A stretch of DNA of 64,000 nucleotides, taken from NCBI RefSeq assembly GCF_000373385.1, contig NZ_KB891316.1:692493-756492 (forward strand), read 5' to 3'. The DNA comes from Thiobacillus thioparus DSM 505. Lineage in GTDB: Bacteria; Pseudomonadota; Gammaproteobacteria; Burkholderiales; Thiobacillaceae. Shown here piece by piece: positions 25,273 through 33,804 of this stretch. The position numbers and the translations under genes were made by a program. The notes under the pieces were generated by a model. That model had not been told where the DNA came from, searched no databases, and saw nothing but the letters and a program-made list of their open reading frames with translations. Position 1 is the first letter of the stretch; each line of letters opens with the position of its first letter.

Positions 25273-26316
25273 GTGGATATTTCCGAACTGCTGGCTTTTG
25301 CCGTCAAGAACAAGGCGTCCGACTTACACCTCTCTGCAAGCCTGCCGCCAATGATTCGCGTCAACGGCGACATCCGCCGCATCAACTTGCCGCCGATGGA
25401 CCACAAGGACGTGCACCGCATGGTGTACGACATCATGAACGACAGCCAGCGCAAGGTGTACGAGGAAACGCTGGAAATCGACTTCTCGTTCGAGATCCCT
25501 TCCCTCGCGCGCTTTCGCGTCAACGCTTTCAACCAGCAGTACGGCGCCGGCGCGGTGTTCCGGACGATTCCGTCCAAGGTACTGACGCTGGAAGAGCTCA
25601 ACGCACCGCCCATCTTCAAGGAAATCTCCGACCAGCCGCGCGGCATCGTGCTGGTCACCGGACCGACCGGCTCCGGCAAGTCGACCACGCTGGCGGCGAT
25701 GATGGACTACGTCAACGAGAACCAGTACGCGCACATCCTCACCGTCGAGGACCCGATCGAATTCGTGCACCAGAGCAAGAAATGCCTGATCAACCAGCGC
25801 GAGGTCGGCCCGCATACGCTATCGTTCAGTAACGCCCTGCGCTCGGCGTTGCGGGAAGACCCGGACGTCATCCTGGTCGGCGAATTGCGTGATCTGGAAA
25901 CCATCCGCCTCGCGCTGACCGCCGCCGAAACCGGCCACCTGGTGTTCGGCACGCTGCACACCTCGTCTGCTGCCAAGACCATCGACCGTATCGTCGACGT
26001 GTTCCCCGCGGCAGAGAAGGAAATGGTGCGCTCGATGCTGTCCGAATCGCTGCGCGCGGTGATCTCGCAGACGCTCCTAAAGACCAAGGACGGCAACGGT
26101 CGCGTCGCCGCCCACGAGATCATGATCGGCACCCCGGCCATCCGCAACCTGATCCGCGAAAACAAGGTGGCGCAGATGTATTCGTCGATCCAGACCGGCG
26201 GCAACCTCGGCATGCAGACGCTTGACCAGTGCCTGCAGGACTTGGTCAAGCGCAACATCATTGCCTCGGGCGTTGCGCGCGCCGCGGCGCAAAACAAAGA
26301 TGCCTTCATGGGTTGA
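25273..26316 (+). CDS. pilT: Type IV pilus retraction ATPase PilT
   Basis: 347 residues from the GTG at 25273, starting in the conserved PilT way ('MDISELLAFAVKNKASDLHLSA'). Walker A is 'GPTGSGKST' (about 130-138), the Walker B region 'DPDVILVGELRD', and the His box 'GHLVFGTLHTSSA'. The hexameric cytosolic motor depolymerises type IV pili for twitching. pilU follows after 10 bases. No pilus structural genes are in the window. Confidence 0.97.
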   Translation: MDISELLAFAVKNKASDLHLSASLPPMIRVNGDIRRINLPPMDHKDVHRMVYDIMNDSQRKVYEETLEIDFSFEIPSLARFRVNAFNQQYGAGAVFRTIPSKVLTLEELNAPPIFKEISDQPRGIVLVTGPTGSGKSTTLAAMMDYVNENQYAHILTVEDPIEFVHQSKKCLINQREVGPHTLSFSNALRSALREDPDVILVGELRDLETIRLALTAAETGHLVFGTLHTSSAAKTIDRIVDVFPAAEKEMVRSMLSESLRAVISQTLLKTKDGNGRVAAHEIMIGTPAIRNLIRENKVAQMYSSIQTGGNLGMQTLDQCLQDLVKRNIIASGVARAAAQNKDAFMG

Positions 26317-26326
26317 GGACTGAACG

Positions 26327-27454
26327 ATGAACGCTGAAAAAACCATCCACGACCTGCTGCGCCTGATGCTGGCGAAGAACGCCTCCGACTTGTTCATTAC
26401 GGCCGGTTTCCCGCCTGCCATCAAGGTCGACGGCAAGATCACCCCGGTCTCGAACCAGAGCCTGACGCCCGCGCACACCAGCGAACTGGCACGTTCGATC
26501 ATGAACGAGCGGCAATGGAAGGATTTCGAGGCGACCAACGAATCCAACTTCGCGATCAGTCCGCCCGAGATCGGCCGCTTCCGCGTCAACGTCTTCGTGC
26601 AGCAGGGCCGCGTCGGCGTGGTGATGCGGACCATCAACACCAAGATCCCGAAGATGGAGGAACTGAACCTCCCGCCCATTTTGCGCGACGTCGCCATGAT
26701 CAAGCGTGGCCTGGTCATCTTCGTTGGCGGCACCGGCACAGGCAAATCGACCTCGCTGGCTGCGATGGTGGGCTACCGCAACGAAAACGCTGCTGAGCAC
26801 ATCATCACGGTCGAGGACCCGATCGAATACGTGCACGAGCACAAGAAATCCATCATCACCCAGCGCGAAGTCGGCATCGACACCGACAACTGGTTCTCGG
26901 CACTGAAGAACACCCTGCGCCAGGCGCCCGACGTCATCCTGATCGGCGAAATCCGCGACCGCGACACCATGGAGTACGCCATCGCGTTTGCCGAGACCGG
27001 TCACCTGTGCCTGTCTACGCTGCACGCCAACAGCGCCAACCAGGCGCTCGACCGCATCATCAACTTCTTCCCCGAGGAAAAGCGCGACCAGCTGCTGATG
27101 GATTTGTCCTTGAACCTGAAGTCCTTCATCTCGCAGCGCCTGATCCCGCGCAAGGGCACCAACGGCCGCGTCGCCGCGGTCGAGATCCTGCTCAACTCGC
27201 CACTCATCGCCGACCTGATCTTCAAGGGCCACGTGCACGAGATCAAGGAAATCATGGCGAAGTCGCGCGAACTCGGCATGCAGACCTTCGACCAGGCGCT
27301 ATTCGATCTTTACGAAGCCGGGATGATTTCCTACGAAGACGCACTGCGGAACGCCGACAGCCTCAACGACCTGCGCCTGCAGATCAAGCTGCATGGCCAG
27401 GAGGCCAAGGGGCGCGACATGATGGCGGGACTGGACCATCTGGACATCGTCTGA
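26327..27454 (+). CDS. pilU: PilT-like accessory retraction ATPase PilU
   Basis: 375 residues, longer than PilT through a C-terminal extension (about 345-375) typical of PilU. Walker A reads 'GGTGTGKSTS', and the region 'PDVILIGEIRDRDT' plus 'GHLCLSTLHANSA' complete the ATPase signature. PilU boosts PilT-driven retraction. The pilT-pilU order is common in beta- and gammaproteobacteria. Confidence 0.95.
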   Translation: MNAEKTIHDLLRLMLAKNASDLFITAGFPPAIKVDGKITPVSNQSLTPAHTSELARSIMNERQWKDFEATNESNFAISPPEIGRFRVNVFVQQGRVGVVMRTINTKIPKMEELNLPPILRDVAMIKRGLVIFVGGTGTGKSTSLAAMVGYRNENAAEHIITVEDPIEYVHEHKKSIITQREVGIDTDNWFSALKNTLRQAPDVILIGEIRDRDTMEYAIAFAETGHLCLSTLHANSANQALDRIINFFPEEKRDQLLMDLSLNLKSFISQRLIPRKGTNGRVAAVEILLNSPLIADLIFKGHVHEIKEIMAKSRELGMQTFDQALFDLYEAGMISYEDALRNADSLNDLRLQIKLHGQEAKGRDMMAGLDHLDIV

Positions 27455-27471
27455 TCCCGTTCAGCCCACTC

Positions 27472-27501
27472 AAAAACAGGGTGTCAGGCGCCCCGTTTTT
27501 T
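27472..27501. terminator. Bidirectional terminator after pilU
   Basis: An A5 run, the stem GGGTG (27479-27483) with CGCCC (27489-27493), and a T6 run (27496-27501) form an intrinsic terminator for pilU. On the minus strand it also serves the convergent gene at 27522-27791. The stem includes one G-T pair and one mismatch next to the A/T arms. Confidence 0.7.
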
Positions 27502-27521
27502 ATTCGGCTGCGGCGACCCCC

Positions 27522-27791
27522 TCATTCGGGGTTGATCACCACCCGTACCTCCAGCCCCTGATTGCCCGGCAACGCCTTGATGGCTTCGGCCGCAGCTTTC
27601 AGAGCGGCTTCCTCGCCACCGTATTTCACTACCAGATGATCGTCATCCGGCATCGGCGCGCCAAGCGAGAGCGGGATGATCGACGACTTGCCGCCGCCGT
27701 GCTGTCCAAAATCAGCCACCAGATAGTAGCTACGGTAGACCTCGGCGCCGTCATTGAGAGTGCCCGTCAGACGCAGCGATGCAGTCAGCAT
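27522..27791 (-). CDS. Small hypothetical protein
   Basis: 89 residues from the ATG at 27791; a longer frame upstream overlaps the methyltransferase gene in another frame and is rejected. No known domain is recognised. It is a soluble, beta-rich-looking sequence with 'VYRSYYLVADFGQHGGGKSSIIPLSLG' in the first half and an alanine/lysine helix ('EEAALKAAAEAIKAL') in the second. It starts 7 bases after the upstream methyltransferase stop on the same strand and ends before a good terminator, which supports it as a real gene. Confidence 0.65.
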   Translation of the reverse strand: MLTASLRLTGTLNDGAEVYRSYYLVADFGQHGGGKSSIIPLSLGAPMPDDDHLVVKYGGEEAALKAAAEAIKALPGNQGLEVRVVINPE

Positions 27792-27798
27792 AAGTTTC

Positions 27799-29028
27799 TC
27801 AGGATGAACTTGCAGAAGGCTTGTTCGGCCGCATGGTGCCCGCGACGACCTTATATTGCAGGAAACGGGTTTCAATCGGGCCGTTGAACAGCGGAATGCG
27901 CCGGCTCGCCTTGAGGCCGATCAGCTTGGGCAGCAGCGGATCGCCCGAAATGATCCACGCGTCCCAGCCGCTGAAATTCTGCTTCAGCCAGTCGCCCAGC
28001 AGCGGATACCACGCGGCCAGATCCTCGGCCTCGCCCAGCCGCTCGCCATAGGGCGGATTGGTGACGATGGTGCCGGCCGGCGCGGGTGCCTTCAGCTCGA
28101 GGACATCGGATACTTTCAGCTCGACCGCCTCCGCATAGCCCGCGGCCTCAAGGTTGTTGCGTGCCTTGTCGAGCACCCAGCGATCCTGGTCGGCGCCGAA
28201 GATGGGCAGGCGCGTGAGCGGCTTTTCCTGCGCCTGCGCCTCCATCTTGATGCGCTTCCACAAGGCCACATCGAAGTCACGGTAGTGCTCGAACGCAAAA
28301 TGCCGGCTGCGCCCCGGCGCGCGGCTCAGCGTCATATCTGCCGCTTCCAGCAGAATCGTGCCGGCACCGCACATCGGGTCGAGCAGCGGCGTGCCGGGTT
28401 CCCAGCCGGACAGCAGTAACAGGCCGGCGGCGAGATTTTCCTTGATCGACGCCGCGCTCGCCTCGCGCTTGAAACCGCGCTTGAACAGCGGCTCGCCGCT
28501 GGTGTCGAGATAGAAAGTCACCGCGTCCGGGGTGAAGAATGCATACACCAACACGTCGGGCGCTTCGGTGTCGACGCTCGGACGCTCGCGGGTTTCCTCG
28601 CGGAAGCGATCGCAGATGGCGTCCTTGATCTTCAGCGTGATGAAGTTGAGGCTTTTCAGGGGTGCATTCTGCGCACCGACCTTTACCGCGATGGTCTTCG
28701 TTACGTCGAACCACTCCGGCCACGGCAGATCGAGTGCGGCGCGGTAGATGTGCTCTTCCTTGCGATAGCGGGTGTAGCCGACCTTGCGCAAAATGCGGGT
28801 GGCGATGCGCGAGGTCAGGTTGGCACGCATCTCGGCGGCGGCATCGGCCATGAACAGCACGCCGGCGGGCACCTGGCGGACCACCTGCGCACCGGCTGCG
28901 GCGAGTTCGGTTTCAAGCAAGGCCTCCAGGCCGCGCGGGCAGGTGGCAAAGTGGCTGGCAGGCGGCAGCGCCTCGCGTTCGGGACGGAGGGGATGCGGCG
29001 TTTTGGTGCGACGGGATTCGGGTTTCAA
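27799..29028 (-). CDS. THUMP-domain class I SAM-dependent RNA methyltransferase (RlmL N-terminal-like)
   Basis: 409 residues from a TTG at 29028; no ATG precedes the conserved 'FATCPRGLEALLETEL' segment. A THUMP RNA-binding domain (about 45-160) is followed by a Rossmann methyltransferase with 'PLLDPMCGAGTILLEAA' (SAM binding) and the catalytic-loop motif 'TNPPYGERLG'. It matches the N-terminal half of E. coli RlmL, which makes m2G2445 in 23S rRNA; the RlmK half is absent, as in many betaproteobacteria. The exact target base is inferred. Confidence 0.87.
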   Translation of the reverse strand: MKPESRRTKTPHPLRPEREALPPASHFATCPRGLEALLETELAAAGAQVVRQVPAGVLFMADAAAEMRANLTSRIATRILRKVGYTRYRKEEHIYRAALDLPWPEWFDVTKTIAVKVGAQNAPLKSLNFITLKIKDAICDRFREETRERPSVDTEAPDVLVYAFFTPDAVTFYLDTSGEPLFKRGFKREASAASIKENLAAGLLLLSGWEPGTPLLDPMCGAGTILLEAADMTLSRAPGRSRHFAFEHYRDFDVALWKRIKMEAQAQEKPLTRLPIFGADQDRWVLDKARNNLEAAGYAEAVELKVSDVLELKAPAPAGTIVTNPPYGERLGEAEDLAAWYPLLGDWLKQNFSGWDAWIISGDPLLPKLIGLKASRRIPLFNGPIETRFLQYKVVAGTMRPNKPSASSS

Positions 29029-29047
29029 ACAATACTTTCAATAATTC

Positions 29048-29461
29048 TTAAAACGGTTTCAGCACCACCAGCAATACCACGACCAGCAGCACGATCACCG
29101 GGATTTCATTGAACCAGCGGAACCAAACATGGGATTTGATGTTCTGTCTGGCTTCGAATGCGCGCAGCAGCTTTTTGCAGACGTGGTGGTAGCCCACCAG
29201 GCCGGCAACCAGCGCAAGCTTGAGCCATAGCCACCCCATCGTCGGCAGCCAGTAAGCCAGCCACAGCCAGACGCCGGTAATCAGTGTCAGCCACATGATA
29301 GGCGTGACAAACCGATACAATTTGCGCGCCATCAGCAGCAGGCGGTCGTATGCGGCTTCGTGGGTTTCCATCGCGAGGTTGACGAAGATGCGCGGCAGGT
29401 AGAACAGTCCGGCGAACCAGCTGACCACCATCACGATATGAAACGATTTCAGCCACAACAT
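29048..29461 (-). CDS. hemJ: Protoporphyrinogen oxidase HemJ
   Basis: 137 residues with four hydrophobic helices. It starts 'LWLKSFHIVMVVSWFAGLFYLPRIFV', with the conserved His8 and the SWFAG..YLPR motif of HemJ. HemJ oxidises protoporphyrinogen IX to protoporphyrin IX in the inner membrane during heme synthesis. Its ATG shares the CATG at 29459-29462 with the divergent redoxin gene. Confidence 0.9.
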   Translation of the reverse strand: MLWLKSFHIVMVVSWFAGLFYLPRIFVNLAMETHEAAYDRLLLMARKLYRFVTPIMWLTLITGVWLWLAYWLPTMGWLWLKLALVAGLVGYHHVCKKLLRAFEARQNIKSHVWFRWFNEIPVIVLLVVVLLVVLKPF

Positions 29462-30005
29462 GGATAGACGCGCCTTCGTAAAAAAATGGACACCGAGTCC
29501 GCTGACCCTGATTTTACTGGGTTTGGTCGCCTGGCTGTGGTTTCGTCCCCCCGCCGAGGTCAGCGATGAAAATCATGTCCTCCCGCCCTGGCAGGTCACC
29601 TTGACCGATGGCAGCGCGCTGACCAGCGACGCGCTCAAAGGAAAGGTCGTGCTGGTGAATTTCTGGGCGACCTGGTGTCCCTACTGCCGCAAGGAAAAGC
29701 CGGTGATCGACGCCTTCTGGCAGGATTACCGCAGCCGCGGATTCGACGTCGTTTCAATCAGCGTCGACGATCCGCCGGAGAAAATCGACGCCTGGATGAA
29801 GGACAAGGGCTATACGTTCCGGGCCGCGCCGACCAATGCCTCAGTGACCGCGGCGTTTGGCAACGTCTCGACCGTACCGACCTCGTTCATCCTCGATGCC
29901 GACGGCCACATCCGTCACACGGTCGCCGGGCAGCTGCATTACGCCCGGCTGAAAAACCTGGTCACGCCGCTGCTGGGCGCCGCCGCACAAGCAGGACACC
30001 CATGA
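29460..30005 (+). CDS. TlpA-like thiol-disulfide oxidoreductase (CPYC)
   Basis: 181 residues: an N-terminal uncleaved membrane helix (about 14-28) and a periplasmic thioredoxin-like domain with Cys73-Pro-Tyr-Cys76 in 'NFWATWCPYCRKEKP' and a cis-proline in 'VSTVPTSFIL'. Such proteins act in cytochrome c biogenesis or envelope disulfide exchange. The start codon shares bases with the hemJ start on the other strand. The stop overlaps slyX by 4 bases. Confidence 0.85.
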   Translation: MDRRAFVKKWTPSPLTLILLGLVAWLWFRPPAEVSDENHVLPPWQVTLTDGSALTSDALKGKVVLVNFWATWCPYCRKEKPVIDAFWQDYRSRGFDVVSISVDDPPEKIDAWMKDKGYTFRAAPTNASVTAAFGNVSTVPTSFILDADGHIRHTVAGQLHYARLKNLVTPLLGAAAQAGHP

Positions 30006-30265
30006 TGGAAGCACCCGACAGCCTTGCGGCTTGGGCACAAGCACCCAACAGCCTTGCGGCTTGGGCACAAGCCCGTCTGACCGAAATCGAAACCAAACTC
30101 GCTTTCGCCGAAGACCTGCTCGACACACTCAACCAGACCGTGGTCCGGCAACAGGATCAGATCGATTCCTTGCAGCAGCAGCTGCGCCTGTTGAACGACA
30201 GACTGAAGGATGCACGGCCCGACGAGACGCGCACGCCGCGCGACGACATCCCGCCGCACTACTGA
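30002..30265 (+). CDS. slyX: SlyX family protein with duplicated N-terminus
   Basis: 87 residues from the ATG at 30002, with a second ATG at 30005. The SlyX coiled coil begins at 'RLTEIETKLAFAEDLLDTLNQ' and ends with the family tail 'PPHY'. Family members are usually near 70 residues; the excess is a 10-residue unit repeated twice at the N-terminus (APDSLAAWAQ / APNSLAAWAQ) from a 30-bp tandem duplication. The function of SlyX is not established. Confidence 0.85.
   Translation: MMEAPDSLAAWAQAPNSLAAWAQARLTEIETKLAFAEDLLDTLNQTVVRQQDQIDSLQQQLRLLNDRLKDARPDETRTPRDDIPPHY
30011..30070 (+). repeat. 30-bp perfect-period tandem repeat inside slyX
   Basis: Bases 30011-30040 and 30041-30070 differ at one position (G/A at the seventh base). 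The period is a multiple of three, so the frame is kept. The near identity suggests a recent slippage duplication or purifying gene conversion. Confidence 0.93.
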
Positions 30266-30271
30266 GACGTC

Positions 30272-30727
30272 CTAATCCGGCTGCACGGCGATCTTCATCA
30301 CCACCTTGCGGATCCTGCCCTGACCCACCAGCGGCGCATGTGCGTCCTCGGGGAAAAACAGGCAGAACGCCCCAGGCGGGGTGGCGATCCAGTTGGACGG
30401 CGTGTCGTTGAAGAACCGGATGTCTCGCGCTGCATCGTAATCCGTCGCAGGATCCACGCATGCGGCGACCGGCTTCCATCCCATCTCGTCGATGCCTTCC
30501 AGCACCAGCTGGATATCGATGTAACGCCGATGGCATTCCAGCTTCGCCTCCGCCCGCGTGCGGCTGTCACACACCTCGACAATGGCGAAGGCCTGCTCAC
30601 CCTGCACATCGTGCTTTCCAGGTGCAAGCGTCATCAGGTCGGTACCACGCAGAAATTCGAAAGCACGCGCAAACAGCGGATGTAGAGGCAGATAGCGATC
30701 GGCGTCGGCCAACCTTGCCAAAATCAT
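30272..30727 (-). CDS. YhcH/YjgK/YiaL family (DUF386) protein
   Basis: 151 residues from the ATG at 30727; a longer frame overlaps ettA and is rejected. Family features are 'APGKHDVQGEQAFAIVEVCDSR', 'ECHRRYIDIQLVLEGID' and the C-terminal 'CLFFPEDAHAP', which carry the metal-binding His and Glu residues of the cupin-like fold. E. coli members (NanQ/YhcH) act as sugar anomerases or in sialic-acid use; the substrate here is unknown. It starts 7 bases after the ettA stop, so it is probably co-transcribed. Confidence 0.88.
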   Translation of the reverse strand: MILARLADADRYLPLHPLFARAFEFLRGTDLMTLAPGKHDVQGEQAFAIVEVCDSRTRAEAKLECHRRYIDIQLVLEGIDEMGWKPVAACVDPATDYDAARDIRFFNDTPSNWIATPPGAFCLFFPEDAHAPLVGQGRIRKVVMKIAVQPD

Positions 30728-30734
30728 CGTGCGC

Positions 30735-32399
<1,665 letters not shown>

Positions 32400-32420
32400 G
32401 AAATAAACAATCCAGAAAAC

Positions 32421-32666
32421 TTAGTGGGAAGGGTCGCCGGAGCAGGCGTCGAATTCGCATTCCTTGGCAGGGCTGCGGCTGATGTAACGCCCGTCCGGGC
32501 AAAGCTTGACGTCGGCCGGACAGACGAGGGGGCCATCGGGCATCGGAGGAGGGGGCGGCCCGGCCGGCGCCGGTTTCCCGCTCCCTTGGGCGTGGGGCTG
32601 GGCGGGAAGCGTGTCGCACGCGGTCAGGATCAGTAGCAAGCCGCCTGCAGCAAGCGCCCGGATCAC
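32421..32666 (-). CDS. Small cysteine-containing lipoprotein
   Basis: 81 residues from the GTG at 32666, which overlaps the stop of the upstream redoxin gene as GTGA. The lipobox Leu-Thr-Ala-Cys follows a short hydrophobic stretch, so the protein is probably lipid-anchored. A proline/glycine linker leads to a C-terminal module with four cysteines in the pattern CPADVKLCPDG...CEFDAC. Similar modules occur in other small secreted bacterial proteins, but no function is known. Translational coupling to a thiol-disulfide protein suggests the cysteines may be its substrate (inference). Confidence 0.72.
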   Translation of the reverse strand: MIRALAAGGLLLILTACDTLPAQPHAQGSGKPAPAGPPPPPMPDGPLVCPADVKLCPDGRYISRSPAKECEFDACSGDPSH

Positions 32667-33157
32667 GTCAACTCCTTGTCGAGCAGGGCTTTCAGCTTGG
32701 CAAAGTCGAGGTCGCCCAGTTTCTGTTCCAGGATGTGGCCGTCCTTGTCGATGATGAAACTGGTGGGCGTGAGCTGCACGTTGCCGAATGCGCGGGCATG
32801 CTCGCCGTTGACGTCGAGTGCCACCGGAAATGGCAACTGGCGCGTCTTCGCGAAATTGGCGACGTAGTTCGGCGGATCGTAGCTCATCGCCACCGCGACG
32901 ACTTCGAAGCCGCGCCCCTTGTATTGGTTGTAGGTTTCGATCAGATCGGGCATTTCCTTGACGCAGCCTGGACAGGACGTCGCCCAGAAGTTGACCAGCA
33001 CGATCTTGCCGCGCAGGTCGTTGAGCGTAATGGGCTTGCCTTCCAGCGTGGTGAAAGTGGATGCAGGCGCCGTGGGCTTGTCGATGAGGGCATAGGCCAG
33101 CGCGCCCGCAATGGCGAGCACGGCCACGACGATAAGGAGGGGTTTGGCGAGTTTCAT
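32663..33157 (-). CDS. TlpA/ResA-like redoxin (CPGC)
   Basis: 164 residues with an N-terminal membrane helix (about 6-24) and a periplasmic thioredoxin-like domain. Active cysteines 62 and 65 lie in 'NFWATSCPGCVKEMP'; the cis-proline is in 'LTPTSFIIDKDG'. Expected to reduce disulfides in the envelope, for example apocytochrome c. It follows the gamma-carbonic anhydrase gene by 15 bases and is coupled to the small lipoprotein. Confidence 0.87.
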   Translation of the reverse strand: MKLAKPLLIVVAVLAIAGALAYALIDKPTAPASTFTTLEGKPITLNDLRGKIVLVNFWATSCPGCVKEMPDLIETYNQYKGRGFEVVAVAMSYDPPNYVANFAKTRQLPFPVALDVNGEHARAFGNVQLTPTSFIIDKDGHILEQKLGDLDFAKLKALLDKELT

Positions 33158-33172
33158 ACGGATTCCCGGGGA

Positions 33173-33724
33173 TTAAACGTCTTGATACGACCGCGCCAGC
33201 GCCACATAGTGCTGCGCGGAATAGCCGAAATAGGCAATTTCTTCGTCGGTGAGCCGGCGTACCAGCTTGGCGGGGCGGCCAAGATAGAGATGGCCGGATT
33301 CGAGCACCTTGCCTTCCGGCACCAGCGAACCGGCGCCCAGCAGCACGTGTTTCTGCACCACTGCGCGGTCCAGAATGATCGACCCCATGCCGATCAGGCA
33401 TTCGTCTTCGATGGTACAGGCATGCAGGATCACCGTGTGGCCCACCGTCACGCGCGCGCCGACGACCAGCGGCCCGCCCGCAGGACTGAGCGGCGTCTTG
33501 TGCGATACGTGCAGCACGCTACCGTCCTGGATGTTGCTCGCCTCGCCGATGGCGATCGAATTGACGTCGCCGCGGATCACCGCGCCTGGCCACACCGAGG
33601 CGTCCCGCCTCAGGCTGACCTCGCCGATGACCGTGGCGCGCGGGTGGACCCAGGCGCCGGCGGCAAGCATGGGGGTGGCGCCGTGATGCGGCGCCAGTCT
33701 GTCGGCATAAACATCGTCAGTCAT
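33173..33724 (-). CDS. Gamma-carbonic anhydrase family hexapeptide-repeat protein
   Basis: 183 residues with left-handed beta-helix hexapeptide repeats through most of the length and the metal-ligand histidines of the family in 'DGSVLHVSH' and 'VGHTVILHAC'. Many members (YrdA/PaaY type) have weak or no carbonic anhydrase activity, so the catalytic role is uncertain. In an autotroph a role in bicarbonate supply is possible but unproven. Divergent from oligopeptidase A, with 80 bases between starts. Confidence 0.87.
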   Translation of the reverse strand: MTDDVYADRLAPHHGATPMLAAGAWVHPRATVIGEVSLRRDASVWPGAVIRGDVNSIAIGEASNIQDGSVLHVSHKTPLSPAGGPLVVGARVTVGHTVILHACTIEDECLIGMGSIILDRAVVQKHVLLGAGSLVPEGKVLESGHLYLGRPAKLVRRLTDEEIAYFGYSAQHYVALARSYQDV

Positions 33725-33804
33725 AGGGTTTCAAACCGGGCTTGAAAATCAGGTATCCAGCCCGAAAGTATAATTCCCCTCTCTCCTCCTTGTTGGTTAT
33801 CGCC

